Shown one piece after another: positions 56,872-64,000 of a DNA stretch of 64,000 nucleotides. The position numbers and the translations under genes are program-made. The DNA is from Microvirga subterranea. Its GTDB lineage: Bacteria > Pseudomonadota > Alphaproteobacteria > Rhizobiales > Beijerinckiaceae. The stretch's first letter is position 1; every line of letters starts with the position of its first letter. The stretch is from assembly GCF_003350535.1 (NCBI RefSeq), contig NZ_QQBB01000001.1, positions 772,115 to 836,114 of the forward strand. Direction: 5' to 3'. The notes under the pieces are model-generated. The model searched no databases. It was not told where the DNA came from and was given only the letters and a program-made list of their open reading frames with translations.

Positions 56872-58068
56872 TTAGTCCGCCGGGCGGACAGCCAGTTTCA
56901 GGCCGACGAGAAGCGCACCCGAGAGCAGGACGGTGACGAGGGCCACGACGCCCCACCAGCCGGACCGGGCCCAGAACACCCCGCCGAGCGTCCCGATGGC
57001 GCTCGAGCCGAGGTAGTAGCAGAAGAGGTAGAGGGCGGAGGCCTGGGCCTTTGCGGTGCGCGCCCGGTGGCCCACCCAACTGCTGGCGACCGAATGGGCG
57101 GCGAAGAACCCGAACGTCACGACCACCATGCCGGCGAGGATCAGCACGAGCGGATCGAAGAGGGTCAGAAGGGCGCCCACGAGGGTGACGGCGACCATGA
57201 TCCAGAAGACGCGCGGTCGTCCGAGCCGGCCCGCGAGATCGCCGACCCAGGTCGAGCTGACGGTGCCGATCAGGTAGATGACGAAGATCGCCCCGATGGC
57301 CGTGTGGCTCAGCCCGTAGGGCGGCTCGATCAGGCGGTAGCCGAGGTAGTTGTAGAGCGTCACGAAGGCGCCCATGAGCAGGAAGGCCTCTGCGTACAGC
57401 GCCAGAAGGCCGCGGTCGCGCAGGTGGTCGGCGAAGGAGCGCGCGAGCTCGGCCGGATGGGCCCGGCGCGGGATGAAATGGACCGAGTTCGGGAGGCTGC
57501 GCCAGGCCAGGATCGCGGCGATCAGCCCGAGAACGCCGATCGTCCCGACCGCGAGCCGCCAGGAGCCGAGATCGGTGAGGGCGCCGGTCACGAGCCGTCC
57601 GGCCATTCCGCCGATCGCGTTGCCGCCGATGAAGAGACCCATGGCCAGCCCGATGGATTTCGGATGCACCTCCTCGCTCACATAGGCCATGGCGACGGCC
57701 GGCAGTCCGCTGAGGGTCACCCCCATCAGCACGCGGGCGACGAGAAGGACCGGCCAGTTCGGGGCCGCGGCCGACAGGATCGTCAGGACGGCCGAGGAGA
57801 GGAGCGAGGCGACCATGATCGGCTTGCGGCCCCAGACCTCCGACAGGGTGCCGGTGACCAGCATGGCGACCGCGAGCAGTCCCGTGGTGAGGGACAGGGA
57901 CAGGCTGCTCGCCGCCGGGCTGACGTGGAACTCCTGCGAGAAGATGGGAAGCAGCGGCTGCACGCAGTAAAGGATCGCGAAGGTCGCGAAGCCCGCGGCG
58001 AAAAGGGCCAGGTTCAGCCGCCGGAAGGCGGGCGTTCCGCTCTCGAGGCGCTTCTTTTCTTCCTGCAT
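56872..58068 (-). CDS. MFS transporter, YnfM-like
   Basis: 398 residues from the ATG at 58068 (MQEEKKRLESG). About 12 membrane segments; TGTLSEVWGRKPIM is the MFS loop 2-3 motif and SSTWVGDLAGRLGRPRV is its second-half copy. The IGGNAIGGMAGRLVTGAL helix is typical of the YnfM/Bcr-type drug exporters. The substrate is unknown. It converges on the small exported protein and is divergent from the EamA gene. Confidence 0.9.
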   Translation of the reverse strand: MQEEKKRLESGTPAFRRLNLALFAAGFATFAILYCVQPLLPIFSQEFHVSPAASSLSLSLTTGLLAVAMLVTGTLSEVWGRKPIMVASLLSSAVLTILSAAAPNWPVLLVARVLMGVTLSGLPAVAMAYVSEEVHPKSIGLAMGLFIGGNAIGGMAGRLVTGALTDLGSWRLAVGTIGVLGLIAAILAWRSLPNSVHFIPRRAHPAELARSFADHLRDRGLLALYAEAFLLMGAFVTLYNYLGYRLIEPPYGLSHTAIGAIFVIYLIGTVSSTWVGDLAGRLGRPRVFWIMVAVTLVGALLTLFDPLVLILAGMVVVTFGFFAAHSVASSWVGHRARTAKAQASALYLFCYYLGSSAIGTLGGVFWARSGWWGVVALVTVLLSGALLVGLKLAVRPAD

Positions 58069-58288
58069 GGAGCGGTCGGTCCTCCGATGGGGCCGCGAGC
58101 GACGCATGCGCTCACGTCAGTGGAGACGGGGCGGCGCAGCACCTTTAACGCGATCGGGGCCGTTGGGAACGCGCGCCGGGGCGGGACCGGCGGCCGATCC
58201 ATTCCCTGGGGACATGGAGCGGGTGTCGCCTTTGCGCTTCTCTTCCGGCCCGAACGGGCTCTTAATCGGCCGGCCTTATTGCCTCCAG

Positions 58289-58320
58289 GCCCGGTCGCCA
58301 GGCGACCGGGCTTGCTTTTT
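58289..58320 (+). terminator. Terminator-like hairpin just before the EamA start
   Basis: The stem GCCCGGTCGC / GCGACCGGGC with a 3-base loop (58289-58311) is followed by TTGCTTTTT at 58312-58320, only 14 bases before the EamA ATG. It looks like an intrinsic terminator in a leader, suggesting attenuation, since no plus-strand gene lies upstream. Confidence 0.65.
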
Positions 58321-58334
58321 GCGCGACATCGATA

Positions 58335-59288
58335 ATGACCAGCTCCATTGCCTCGAAGGCGTCCGCGCCGGCTGCCGCCGGGCCGCAGACGCACGCCCTG
58401 CCGCTCCAGTCCCAGCTCCGCGGGACCCTGCTGATGGTCGGGTCCACGGTGTTCTTCTCCATCTCGGACGTGATCACCAAGGTCCTGGCGGGCACCCTTC
58501 CGCCAGTCGAGGTCGCCTGGCTGCGCTACGCCACCTTCACCCTGATGGTCATTCCGGTCCTGATGATGAACGGCGGCGGCTCGCTCCTGCGCTCCCATCG
58601 CCCCGGACTGCAGGTGTTGCGGGGCCTCGGGATGGTGGGCTCCTCGATCTTCTTCACGGCGGGGCTGCCCTATCTGGCGGTTGCCGATGCGACGGCGATC
58701 TACTTCATCTCGCCGATCCTGATCATGGCCCTGTCGGTGCTGTTCCTGGGCGAGACGGTGGGCTGGCGACGCTGGAGCGCCGCCTTCGTGGGCCTCGTGG
58801 GAGTCCTGATCGTCATTCGCCCCGGCACCAGCGCCTTCGAGGCGGCGGCGCTCCTGCCGCTCCTGGGCGCCACGAGCTGGGCCGCGGCCGCGGTGTTCAC
58901 GCGCAAGATGAGCGGAGGCGACCACCCGCTCACGACCCTGGTCTACTCGGCCTTCGTCGGGTTCGCCGTGCTGACGCTCGCCCTGCCGTTCGCCTGGAGG
59001 ACGCCCAGCGGGCAGGAGATCGCTCTCGGCCTGTGCATCGGCATCCTGTCCACCGCCGGGCACTGGCTGGTGATCCTGGCCTACCGGTATGCCAATGCGT
59101 CGGCCATCGCGCCGTTCTCCTACGTCCAGCTCCTCTGGGCGACCGTGCTCGGATATCTCACCTTCGGGTCGCTGCCGGACGTCTGGACGGCGCTGGGCGC
59201 ATCCGTAATCGCCGCGAGCGGCCTCTACACCGCCTATCGTGAGCGGGTGCGGGCGATGGAGCAGCGGCGTGCGGAAGGACGGGCCTGA
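58335..59288 (+). CDS. EamA/DMT family transporter
   Basis: 317 residues with about ten membrane segments in two repeats of five. The first repeat starts GTLLMVGSTVFFSISDVITKVLAG, and the second starts ALLPLLGATSWAAAAVFTRKMSG. EamA proteins export amino acids or metabolites. No ribosome site is clear before the ATG; a T-tailed hairpin lies 14 bases upstream. The substrate is not known. Confidence 0.92.
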   Translation: MTSSIASKASAPAAAGPQTHALPLQSQLRGTLLMVGSTVFFSISDVITKVLAGTLPPVEVAWLRYATFTLMVIPVLMMNGGGSLLRSHRPGLQVLRGLGMVGSSIFFTAGLPYLAVADATAIYFISPILIMALSVLFLGETVGWRRWSAAFVGLVGVLIVIRPGTSAFEAAALLPLLGATSWAAAAVFTRKMSGGDHPLTTLVYSAFVGFAVLTLALPFAWRTPSGQEIALGLCIGILSTAGHWLVILAYRYANASAIAPFSYVQLLWATVLGYLTFGSLPDVWTALGASVIAASGLYTAYRERVRAMEQRRAEGRA

Positions 59289-59369
59289 CCGGCATCCGGG
59301 CGCCGACAGGCCCGAAAGGTTGCCCCTGGGGAGCCGATCCGGTACGGATGTGACATCTCTTTGCCCCAA

Positions 59370-59403
59370 GCACCCCTAGCTCAGCTGGATGGAGCGTTGG
59401 CCT
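59370..59403 (+). pseudogene. 5' half of tRNA-Arg(CCG), truncated copy
   Basis: 34 bases match bases 1-34 of the intact tRNA-Arg(CCG) at 60885, with about four mismatches (acceptor 7th base, D-loop and around the anticodon). The preceding GCCCCA also resembles the intact upstream flank. The sequence diverges in the anticodon loop, the T arm and 3' end are missing, and no CCA is present. So it is a broken copy, about 1.5 kb upstream in the same orientation. Confidence 0.7.
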
Positions 59404-59747
59404 ACCCGCGCGTTTACCTCGGTCTCGTTCAGGCCTTCCTGGGAGTGCTCCTCCTGGCGCTGCTGCCGATCGCGACGCTGTCGGATCCGCAGGAGCCGTT
59501 CCCGCTTCAGCTCGCCGACCTGCTCGCATCCGCCGAAGCGGCCGAAGCGGGAGAGGCCGACGATGAGCCTGGCCCGGCCGGATGGGAGCAGGCCGGCGGC
59601 GGTTCCGACGATGCCGCATGGCTGAGCGTTTTCCCGACGCTGCACCGTGTCGCGGTCGATGCATGTGCCGGCCGGTATGGTGCAGACGAGCCGCCGCGCC
59701 CGAACGTCTCCGGCGCCCGGCGCGCGACAGGGCCGCCGCTGGCGTAA
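59397..59747 (+). CDS. Possible exported protein starting at the tRNA remnant
   Basis: An open frame of 116 residues from a TTG at 59397; the frame is open from 59361. It begins with a signal-like stretch (VYLGLVQAFLGVLLLALLPIA) and continues as a acidic, Ala-rich sequence. Codon third positions are strongly GC, which supports coding, but there is no good start and no recognised family. It could equally be non-coding filler left from the event that truncated the tRNA copy. Confidence 0.3.
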   Translation: MAYPRVYLGLVQAFLGVLLLALLPIATLSDPQEPFPLQLADLLASAEAAEAGEADDEPGPAGWEQAGGGSDDAAWLSVFPTLHRVAVDACAGRYGADEPPRPNVSGARRATGPPLA

Positions 59748-59910
59748 ATCGTCCCGGTCGGGCCGCCGTCGCGGCGCTGCGGGACCCATGCCGCCGTCAG
59801 CGGTGGCGCGCCTCGCCTGTCCCACGAACATACCAGCTTCGCCGAGCCTTCCGTCGCATGAGCCGCTCTCGATGCGGCTGCCCGGACCGGCCGCCAAACG
59901 AACAATCGTC

Positions 59911-60591
59911 ATGGAAACCCTCGTTCCCCAACTCATCAAGATCCTCGGGATCATCTGGATCAACGTCATCCTCTCCGGCGACAACGCCGTGGTCATCGCC
60001 CTCGCGTGCCGCGGGTTGCCCCCTGACAAGCGCCGCACCGGCATGGTCCTCGGGGCCGGCGTCGCGGTCGGTCTGCGCATCGTCTTCACGGTCCTCGTGG
60101 CGGCCCTCCTGTCCACCCCGTTTCTCAAGGTGGTCGGCGGGCTGCTCCTCCTCTGGATCGCCGTCCAGCTCCTCACGGGCGACGACGGGGAAGGGGAGGT
60201 CAAGCAGACCGACCGTCTCTGGCATGCGGTCTGGACGATCGCCGTGGCCGATGCGGTCATGAGCCTCGACAACGTGCTCGCCATCGCGGCGGTGGCGAAG
60301 GACTCGACCCTGCTCCTCGTGCTGGGACTGGCGATCTCCATCCCGCTGATCGTGGCCGGAGCCGCGCTCATCATGGCGCTGCTGGACCGGGCCCCCATCC
60401 TGATCTGGGCGGGCGCCGCCCTCCTGGGCTGGGTCGCCGGCGACATGATCGTGTCCGACCCGTGGCTGGTCGGGCGGCTCGGCGAGGAACTGGCCCACCG
60501 GGCCGAAATCCCAGTGGCGATCGCGGCGGCGGCGGCGGTTCTCGGGGCGGGCTATCTGCTGCGGCAGCGCTCCGCGACCCACGAGGCATGA
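59911..60591 (+). CDS. TerC family membrane protein (YjbE-type)
   Basis: 226 residues from the ATG at 59911. Seven or so membrane segments; the metal-linked Asp motifs ILSGDNAVVIALACRGL and VMSLDNVLAIAAVAKDS are conserved. The family exports or handles Mn2+ in related bacteria. It is the main gene between the truncated and intact tRNA-Arg. I looked for the yybP-ykoY riboswitch that often precedes this family and did not see it. Confidence 0.9.
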   Translation: METLVPQLIKILGIIWINVILSGDNAVVIALACRGLPPDKRRTGMVLGAGVAVGLRIVFTVLVAALLSTPFLKVVGGLLLLWIAVQLLTGDDGEGEVKQTDRLWHAVWTIAVADAVMSLDNVLAIAAVAKDSTLLLVLGLAISIPLIVAGAALIMALLDRAPILIWAGAALLGWVAGDMIVSDPWLVGRLGEELAHRAEIPVAIAAAAAVLGAGYLLRQRSATHEA

Positions 60592-60607
60592 GGCGAGGGA
60601 GACGGCG

Positions 60608-60724
60608 ATGATCGGCTTTCACATCTCTGAAACGGTGATCTTCTGGTTCAATGCCATCGTCACCTCGGCGGGCGTCGCGTCCGCCTGGGTGAACCTGATC
60701 ATGAACCTGGACAAGCTGTTGTGA
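60608..60724 (+). CDS. 38-residue membrane protein downstream of TerC
   Basis: Starting at the ATG at 60608 with GAGGGAG about 6 bases upstream, the frame gives [20 protein letters not shown] followed by [18 protein letters not shown] and a stop. One hydrophobic stretch (about residues 9-30) could span the membrane. The gap to the TerC stop is 16 bases, so it is probably translated from the same mRNA. It was too short for a usual gene call. It may be a small TerC partner. Confidence 0.55.
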   Translation: MIGFHISETVIFWFNAIVTSAGVASAWVNLIMNLDKLL

Positions 60725-60884
60725 CGACACGGCTCCGGGGCGCCGACCCGGCCCCGGAGCCACCTCCACGACGCCGTTTCGACAGGCATCCTTTCGGCCC
60801 GACCCGCCCGGCGCCCATGTCCCTCAGAGAGGTTGCCCTCCGGCCCCTAATCGGGTAGGGAAGAGAACAGGCCCAAGGCCCCAC

Positions 60885-60961
60885 GCACCCGTAGCTCAGC
60901 TGGATAGAGCGTTGCCCTCCGAAGGCAAAGGTCACACGTTCGAATCGTGTCGGGTGCGCCA
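60885..60961 (+). tRNA. tRNA-Arg (anticodon CCG)
   Basis: Acceptor stem GCACCCG / CGGGTGC, D stem GCTC / GAGC, anticodon stem TTGCC / GGCAA with loop CTCCGAA (anticodon CCG, codon CGG), T stem ACACG / CGTGT with loop TTCGAAT, and an encoded CCA end. All four arms pair well. Confidence 0.97.
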
Positions 60962-61333
60962 TTTTCCCGAATCCGCGGTATCTTTTCTTGCCTATGTCGG
61001 GCTCTGCGGCAGCGTGACCGGGGCGCCCGGACCGGAATTCATTTGAAATTTCAGGTCATTCATCCGAAGGCACTGCATTGCACAAGACAGCCGATAGCCG
61101 GCCGTAGCGTCGATACAGTGAATTTCAAGCCTCCGATGACATAATATTACCACAAGCCTTGTTGCTCACAGATGGTCATCTAGACTCCGATCGGCGCAAC
61201 CTTATTTACCACGCCGATCAAGTGCCGGCCGCCGACTTTATTTATCGGTTGCCAACACAGGGGTTTCAAAGACCTATGACCTGAAGAAAAATGTCCTCAA
61301 TCGTCGCGATACGAGCGTAGGTACGGGAAGACC
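60962..61333. other. 372-base intergenic region before the poly-HAMP gene
   Basis: A lower-GC stretch with no coding frame, tRNA or clear palindrome that I can support. It presumably holds the promoter of the poly-HAMP gene. GGGAAG stands 3 bases before the ATG at 61334. Confidence 0.5.
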
Positions 61334-64000
61334 ATGGCACAAAACGAAAACGCTGCCCTCCAGCTTGACAGCAAGATGCTCCTCAAGGCCTTGCGAGCCT
61401 TCAGAAAGGGCGACTTCTCCGTACGGCTGCCGCTCGATCTGACGGGGATCGACGGAGAGATCGCCGAAGCCTTCAACGACGTGGTGGAGCTCAACCAGGG
61501 CCTGTCCCAGGAACTGGAGCGCATGTCCAAGGTCGTCGGCAAGGAGGGGCAGATCGGCGAGCGGGGCAAGCTGCCGTCCGCCCGGGGTTGCTGGAGCGAC
61601 TGCATCGAGTCCGTCAATGCCATGATCGGCGATCTGGTCCAGCCGACCACCGAGGTGGCCCGCGTCATCGGGGCGGTCGCGAAGGGCGACCTCAGCCAGG
61701 CCATGCAGCTGGAGATCCAGGGCCGTCCCCTGCGCGGCGAGTTCCTGCGCATCGGCAAGGTGGTCAACACCATGGTGGGCCAGCTCAACTCGTTCGCATC
61801 CGAGGTGACCCGCGTGGCGCGCGAGGTGGGCACCGAGGGCAAGCTCGGCGGCCAGGCCCAGGTGAAGGGCGTCGCCGGCACCTGGAAGGACCTGACCGAC
61901 AACGTCAACATGATGGCGGCCAACCTCACCGGCCAGGTCCGCAACATCGCGGACGTGACGACTGCGGTGGCGAACGGCGACCTGTCGAAGAAGATCACCG
62001 TCGACGTCAAAGGCGAGATGCTGGAGCTGAAGAACACCATCAACACCATGGTGGACCAGCTCAACTCCTTCGCCTCCGAGGTGACCCGCGTCGCCAAGGA
62101 GGTGGGCTCGGAAGGAAAGCTCGGCGGACAGGCGCAGGTGAAGGGCGTCGGCGGCGTCTGGAAGGGCCTGACCGACAACGTGAACATGATGGCCGCGAAC
62201 CTGACGGGTCAGGTGCGCGGCATCGCCGAGGTCGTGACCGCGGTCGCCGAAGGCAACCTCACCCGCAAGCTCACCGTGGAGGCCAAGGGTGAGATCGCGG
62301 CGCTCGCCGACACGATCAACAGCATGATCGAGACGCTCGCGACCTTCGCCGACCAGGTGACGAACGTGGCCCGTGAGGTGGGAATCGAAGGCAAGCTCGG
62401 CGGCCAGGCCCGCGTGCCCGGCGCCGCCGGCCTGTGGCGCGACCTGACCGACAACGTGAACATGATGGCCGCCAACCTGACCGGCCAGGTGCGAAACATC
62501 GCCGAGGTGACCACGGCGGTGGCGACGGGCGACCTGTCGAAGAAGATCACCGTCGACGTCAAAGGCGAGATGCTCGAGCTGAAGAACACCATCAACACCA
62601 TGGTGGACCAGCTGAACTCCTTCGCGTCCGAAGTGACCCGCGTGGCGCGCGAGGTGGGCTCTGAAGGAAAACTCGGCGGACAGGCGCAGGTGAAGGGCGT
62701 CGCCGGCACCTGGAAGGACCTGACCGACAACGTCAACATGATGGCCGCGAACCTGACGGGTCAGGTGCGAAACATCGCGGATGTGACGACCGCAGTCGCG
62801 AATGGCGACCTGTCGAAGAAGATCACCGTGGACGTGAAGGGCGAACTTCTCGAGTTGAAGTCGACCATCAACACGATGGTGGACCAGCTGAACTCCTTCG
62901 CATCCGAAGTGACCCGCGTCGCGAAGGAGGTGGGCTCCGAGGGCAAGCTCGGCGGCCAGGCCCAGGTGAAGGGTGTCGGCGGCGTCTGGAAGGGCCTCAC
63001 CGACAACGTCAACATGATGGCCGCCAACCTCACCGGCCAGGTCCGTAACATCGCGGATGTGACGACCGCGGTGGCGAACGGCGACCTGTCCAAGAAGATC
63101 ACGGTCGACGTCAAAGGCGAGCTTCTGGAGCTCAAGAACACCATCAACACCATGGTGGATCAGCTGAACTCGTTCGCATCCGAAGTGACGCGCGTCGCCA
63201 AGGAGGTGGGCTCGGAGGGTAAGCTCGGTGGTCAGGCGCAGGTGAAGGGTGTCGGCGGGACCTGGAAGGATCTCACCGACAACGTGAACCTCATGGCCGC
63301 GAACCTCACCGGCCAGGTGCGCGGCATCGCCGAGGTCGTGACGGCGGTGGCGACGGGCGATTTGTCGAAGAAAATTACCGTCGTGGTCGAAGGCGAAATG
63401 CTGGAGCTGAAGTCGACCATCAACACCATGGTGGACCAGCTCAACTCGTTCGCGTCCGAGGTGACCCGCGTGGCGCGTGAGGTGGGCTCCGAAGGAAAGC
63501 TCGGCGGCCAGGCCCAGGTGAAGGGCGTCGGCGGCACCTGGAAGGATCTCACCGACAACGTCAACATGATGGCCGCCAACCTCACCGGCCAGGTCCGTAA
63601 CATCGCCGACGTGACGACCGCGGTGGCGAACGGCAATCTCTCCAAGAAGATCACCGTCGACGTCAAAGGCGAGATGCTGGAGCTGAAGAACACCATCAAC
63701 ACCATGGTGGATCAGCTCAACTCGTTCGCGTCCGAGGTGACCCGCGTGGCGCGCGAGGTGGGCTCGGAAGGAAAGTTGGGCGGCCAAGCCCAGGTCCAGG
63801 GCGTCGCCGGCACCTGGAAGGACCTCACCGACAACGTGAACTCCATGGCCGCCAACCTCACCGGCCAGGTCCGTAACATCGCCGACGTGACGACGGCGGT
63901 GGCGAACGGCAATCTCTCCAAGAAGATCACCGTCGACGTCAAAGGCGAGATGCTGGAGCTGAAGAACACCATCAACACCATGGTGGATCAGCTCAACTCC
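61334..64000 (+). CDS. Poly-HAMP protein, probable hybrid histidine kinase (3' end outside window)
   Basis: 889 residues are visible from the ATG at 61334; the frame is still open at the window edge. No signal peptide or membrane segment is seen at the N-terminus, so it is probably soluble. After about 120 residues it becomes a tandem array of 92-residue units, each with the HAMP-like pattern [20 protein letters not shown] ... [19 protein letters not shown]. At least eight full units and part of a ninth are visible, starting near residues 121, 213, 305, 397, 489, 581, 673, 765 and 857. This organisation matches group III hybrid kinases such as fungal Nik1/Os1. The kinase and receiver domains would lie beyond the window. 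Confidence 0.88.
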   Translation, partial: MAQNENAALQLDSKMLLKALRAFRKGDFSVRLPLDLTGIDGEIAEAFNDVVELNQGLSQELERMSKVVGKEGQIGERGKLPSARGCWSDCIESVNAMIGDLVQPTTEVARVIGAVAKGDLSQAMQLEIQGRPLRGEFLRIGKVVNTMVGQLNSFASEVTRVAREVGTEGKLGGQAQVKGVAGTWKDLTDNVNMMAANLTGQVRNIADVTTAVANGDLSKKITVDVKGEMLELKNTINTMVDQLNSFASEVTRVAKEVGSEGKLGGQAQVKGVGGVWKGLTDNVNMMAANLTGQVRGIAEVVTAVAEGNLTRKLTVEAKGEIAALADTINSMIETLATFADQVTNVAREVGIEGKLGGQARVPGAAGLWRDLTDNVNMMAANLTGQVRNIAEVTTAVATGDLSKKITVDVKGEMLELKNTINTMVDQLNSFASEVTRVAREVGSEGKLGGQAQVKGVAGTWKDLTDNVNMMAANLTGQVRNIADVTTAVANGDLSKKITVDVKGELLELKSTINTMVDQLNSFASEVTRVAKEVGSEGKLGGQAQVKGVGGVWKGLTDNVNMMAANLTGQVRNIADVTTAVANGDLSKKITVDVKGELLELKNTINTMVDQLNSFASEVTRVAKEVGSEGKLGGQAQVKGVGGTWKDLTDNVNLMAANLTGQVRGIAEVVTAVATGDLSKKITVVVEGEMLELKSTINTMVDQLNSFASEVTRVAREVGSEGKLGGQAQVKGVGGTWKDLTDNVNMMAANLTGQVRNIADVTTAVANGNLSKKITVDVKGEMLELKNTINTMVDQLNSFASEVTRVAREVGSEGKLGGQAQVQGVAGTWKDLTDNVNSMAANLTGQVRNIADVTTAVANGNLSKKITVDVKGEMLELKNTINTMVDQLNS
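61694..64000 (+). repeat. 276-base tandem repeats coding for HAMP units
   Basis: Exact spacing of 276 bases separates successive copies of the block encoding [10 protein letters not shown] (for example near 61769, 62045, 62597, 62873, 63149, 63425 and 63701). Unit 3 is the most divergent at the protein level. The last two units share about 120 nearly identical bases, indicating recent duplication or gene conversion. This repeat is large enough to cause assembly and recombination errors. Confidence 0.9.

Noticed and set aside
59158..59664. 168-codon minus-strand frame across the tRNA remnant
   Set aside because: Low-complexity Arg/Pro-rich shadow with no ribosome site.
59757..59910. yybP-ykoY manganese riboswitch upstream of TerC
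   Set aside because: TerC genes often carry it, but I see none of its conserved stretches here.
61274..63787. 837-codon minus-strand frame over the HAMP repeats
   Set aside because: Shadow produced by repeated GC-rich codons. The plus frame gives the HAMP repeat and a sound start at 61334.
61694..64000. CRISPR-like array
   Set aside because: The repeat unit is 276 bases and codes for protein; there are no short direct repeats with unique spacers.

Overview
This window looks like chromosome from an alphaproteobacterium of the order Hyphomicrobiales (Rhizobiales). The sequence is GC-rich, and it carries the conserved block divL / ahcY / ptsH-EIIA-hprK / chvG-chvI / pckA. It also has Rhizobiales-type palindromic intergenic repeats and two perfect CtrA boxes. 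A Microvirga- or Methylobacterium-like host is my guess from gene content; it is not proven. I see no insertion sequence, prophage or CRISPR array. Most of the window reads as core chromosome with small metabolic modules.

Layout. 1-7065 (minus strand) is one tight operon: divL, a tsaE-kinase fusion, a murU-like nucleotidyltransferase and addB (cut by the window edge). 7066-7425 is the divL promoter, with a perfect CtrA box and four GANTC sites, plus the ahcY terminator. 7426-12773 (minus) carries ahcY, the nitrogen-PTS-like proteins HPr, EIIA and short HprK, and the ChvG/ChvI two-component system. A 500-base gap leads to pckA on the plus strand. 14954-24448 is a mixed stretch: FAD oxidoreductase, NhaD antiporter, class II amidotransferase, GST, DNA polymerase I, and an isochorismatase-fold hydrolase divergent from a TetR regulator. 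24462-29977 is a D-xylose module: ROK regulator, XylF, XylH, a one-domain XylG and a xylose-dehydrogenase-like SDR. 29985-36539 holds an AmpG-like permease, an SGNH hydrolase overlapping an OpgC-like acyltransferase, a SIR2 protein divergent from a Nudix hydrolase, a TerB-like protein and a tail-anchored protein of unknown function.

36726-39495 carries glutathione-dependent formaldehyde oxidation (FghA, FrmA) and a glyoxalase-II-like hydrolase. 39740-42894 is an oxidative-stress group: catalase divergent from OxyR, followed by a FrnE-type DsbA protein. 42948-46831 is sulfur-related: a TsuA-like thiosulfate importer divergent from cysteine synthase, and a TauE/SafE-type permease. 48404-51387 holds a coiled-coil Sel1-like exported protein and a TAXI binding protein. 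51388-53681 is minCDE behind the second perfect CtrA box. 53751-56837 holds envelope proteins (degenerate nuclease-fold membrane protein, proline-rich exported protein, RlpA, small exported protein). 56872-59288 holds two drug/metabolite exporters. 59370-60961 is a TerC gene plus a 38-residue membrane protein lying between a truncated copy of tRNA-Arg and the intact tRNA-Arg(CCG). The window ends inside a large protein made of at least nine 92-residue HAMP repeats, probably a soluble poly-HAMP hybrid kinase.

How genes work together. DivL is the non-canonical kinase that tunes the CckA-CtrA pathway, and CtrA boxes lie upstream of both divL and minC, so this window contains both a CtrA-pathway regulator and candidate CtrA targets. 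AmpG-like import, the AmgK-like kinase half of the TsaE fusion and the MurU-like enzyme together suggest cell-wall sugar recycling. ChvG/ChvI, HprK, EIIA and HPr sit beside pckA, whose product is the entry step of gluconeogenesis; this matches the known rhizobial link between envelope stress, PTS signalling and carbon metabolism. The best leads for novelty are the CtrA feedback at divL, the poly-HAMP array, the tRNA-flanked TerC/small-protein unit, the TsaE-kinase/MurU pairing, the palindrome abutting oxyR, and an orphan terminator between chvI and pckA.
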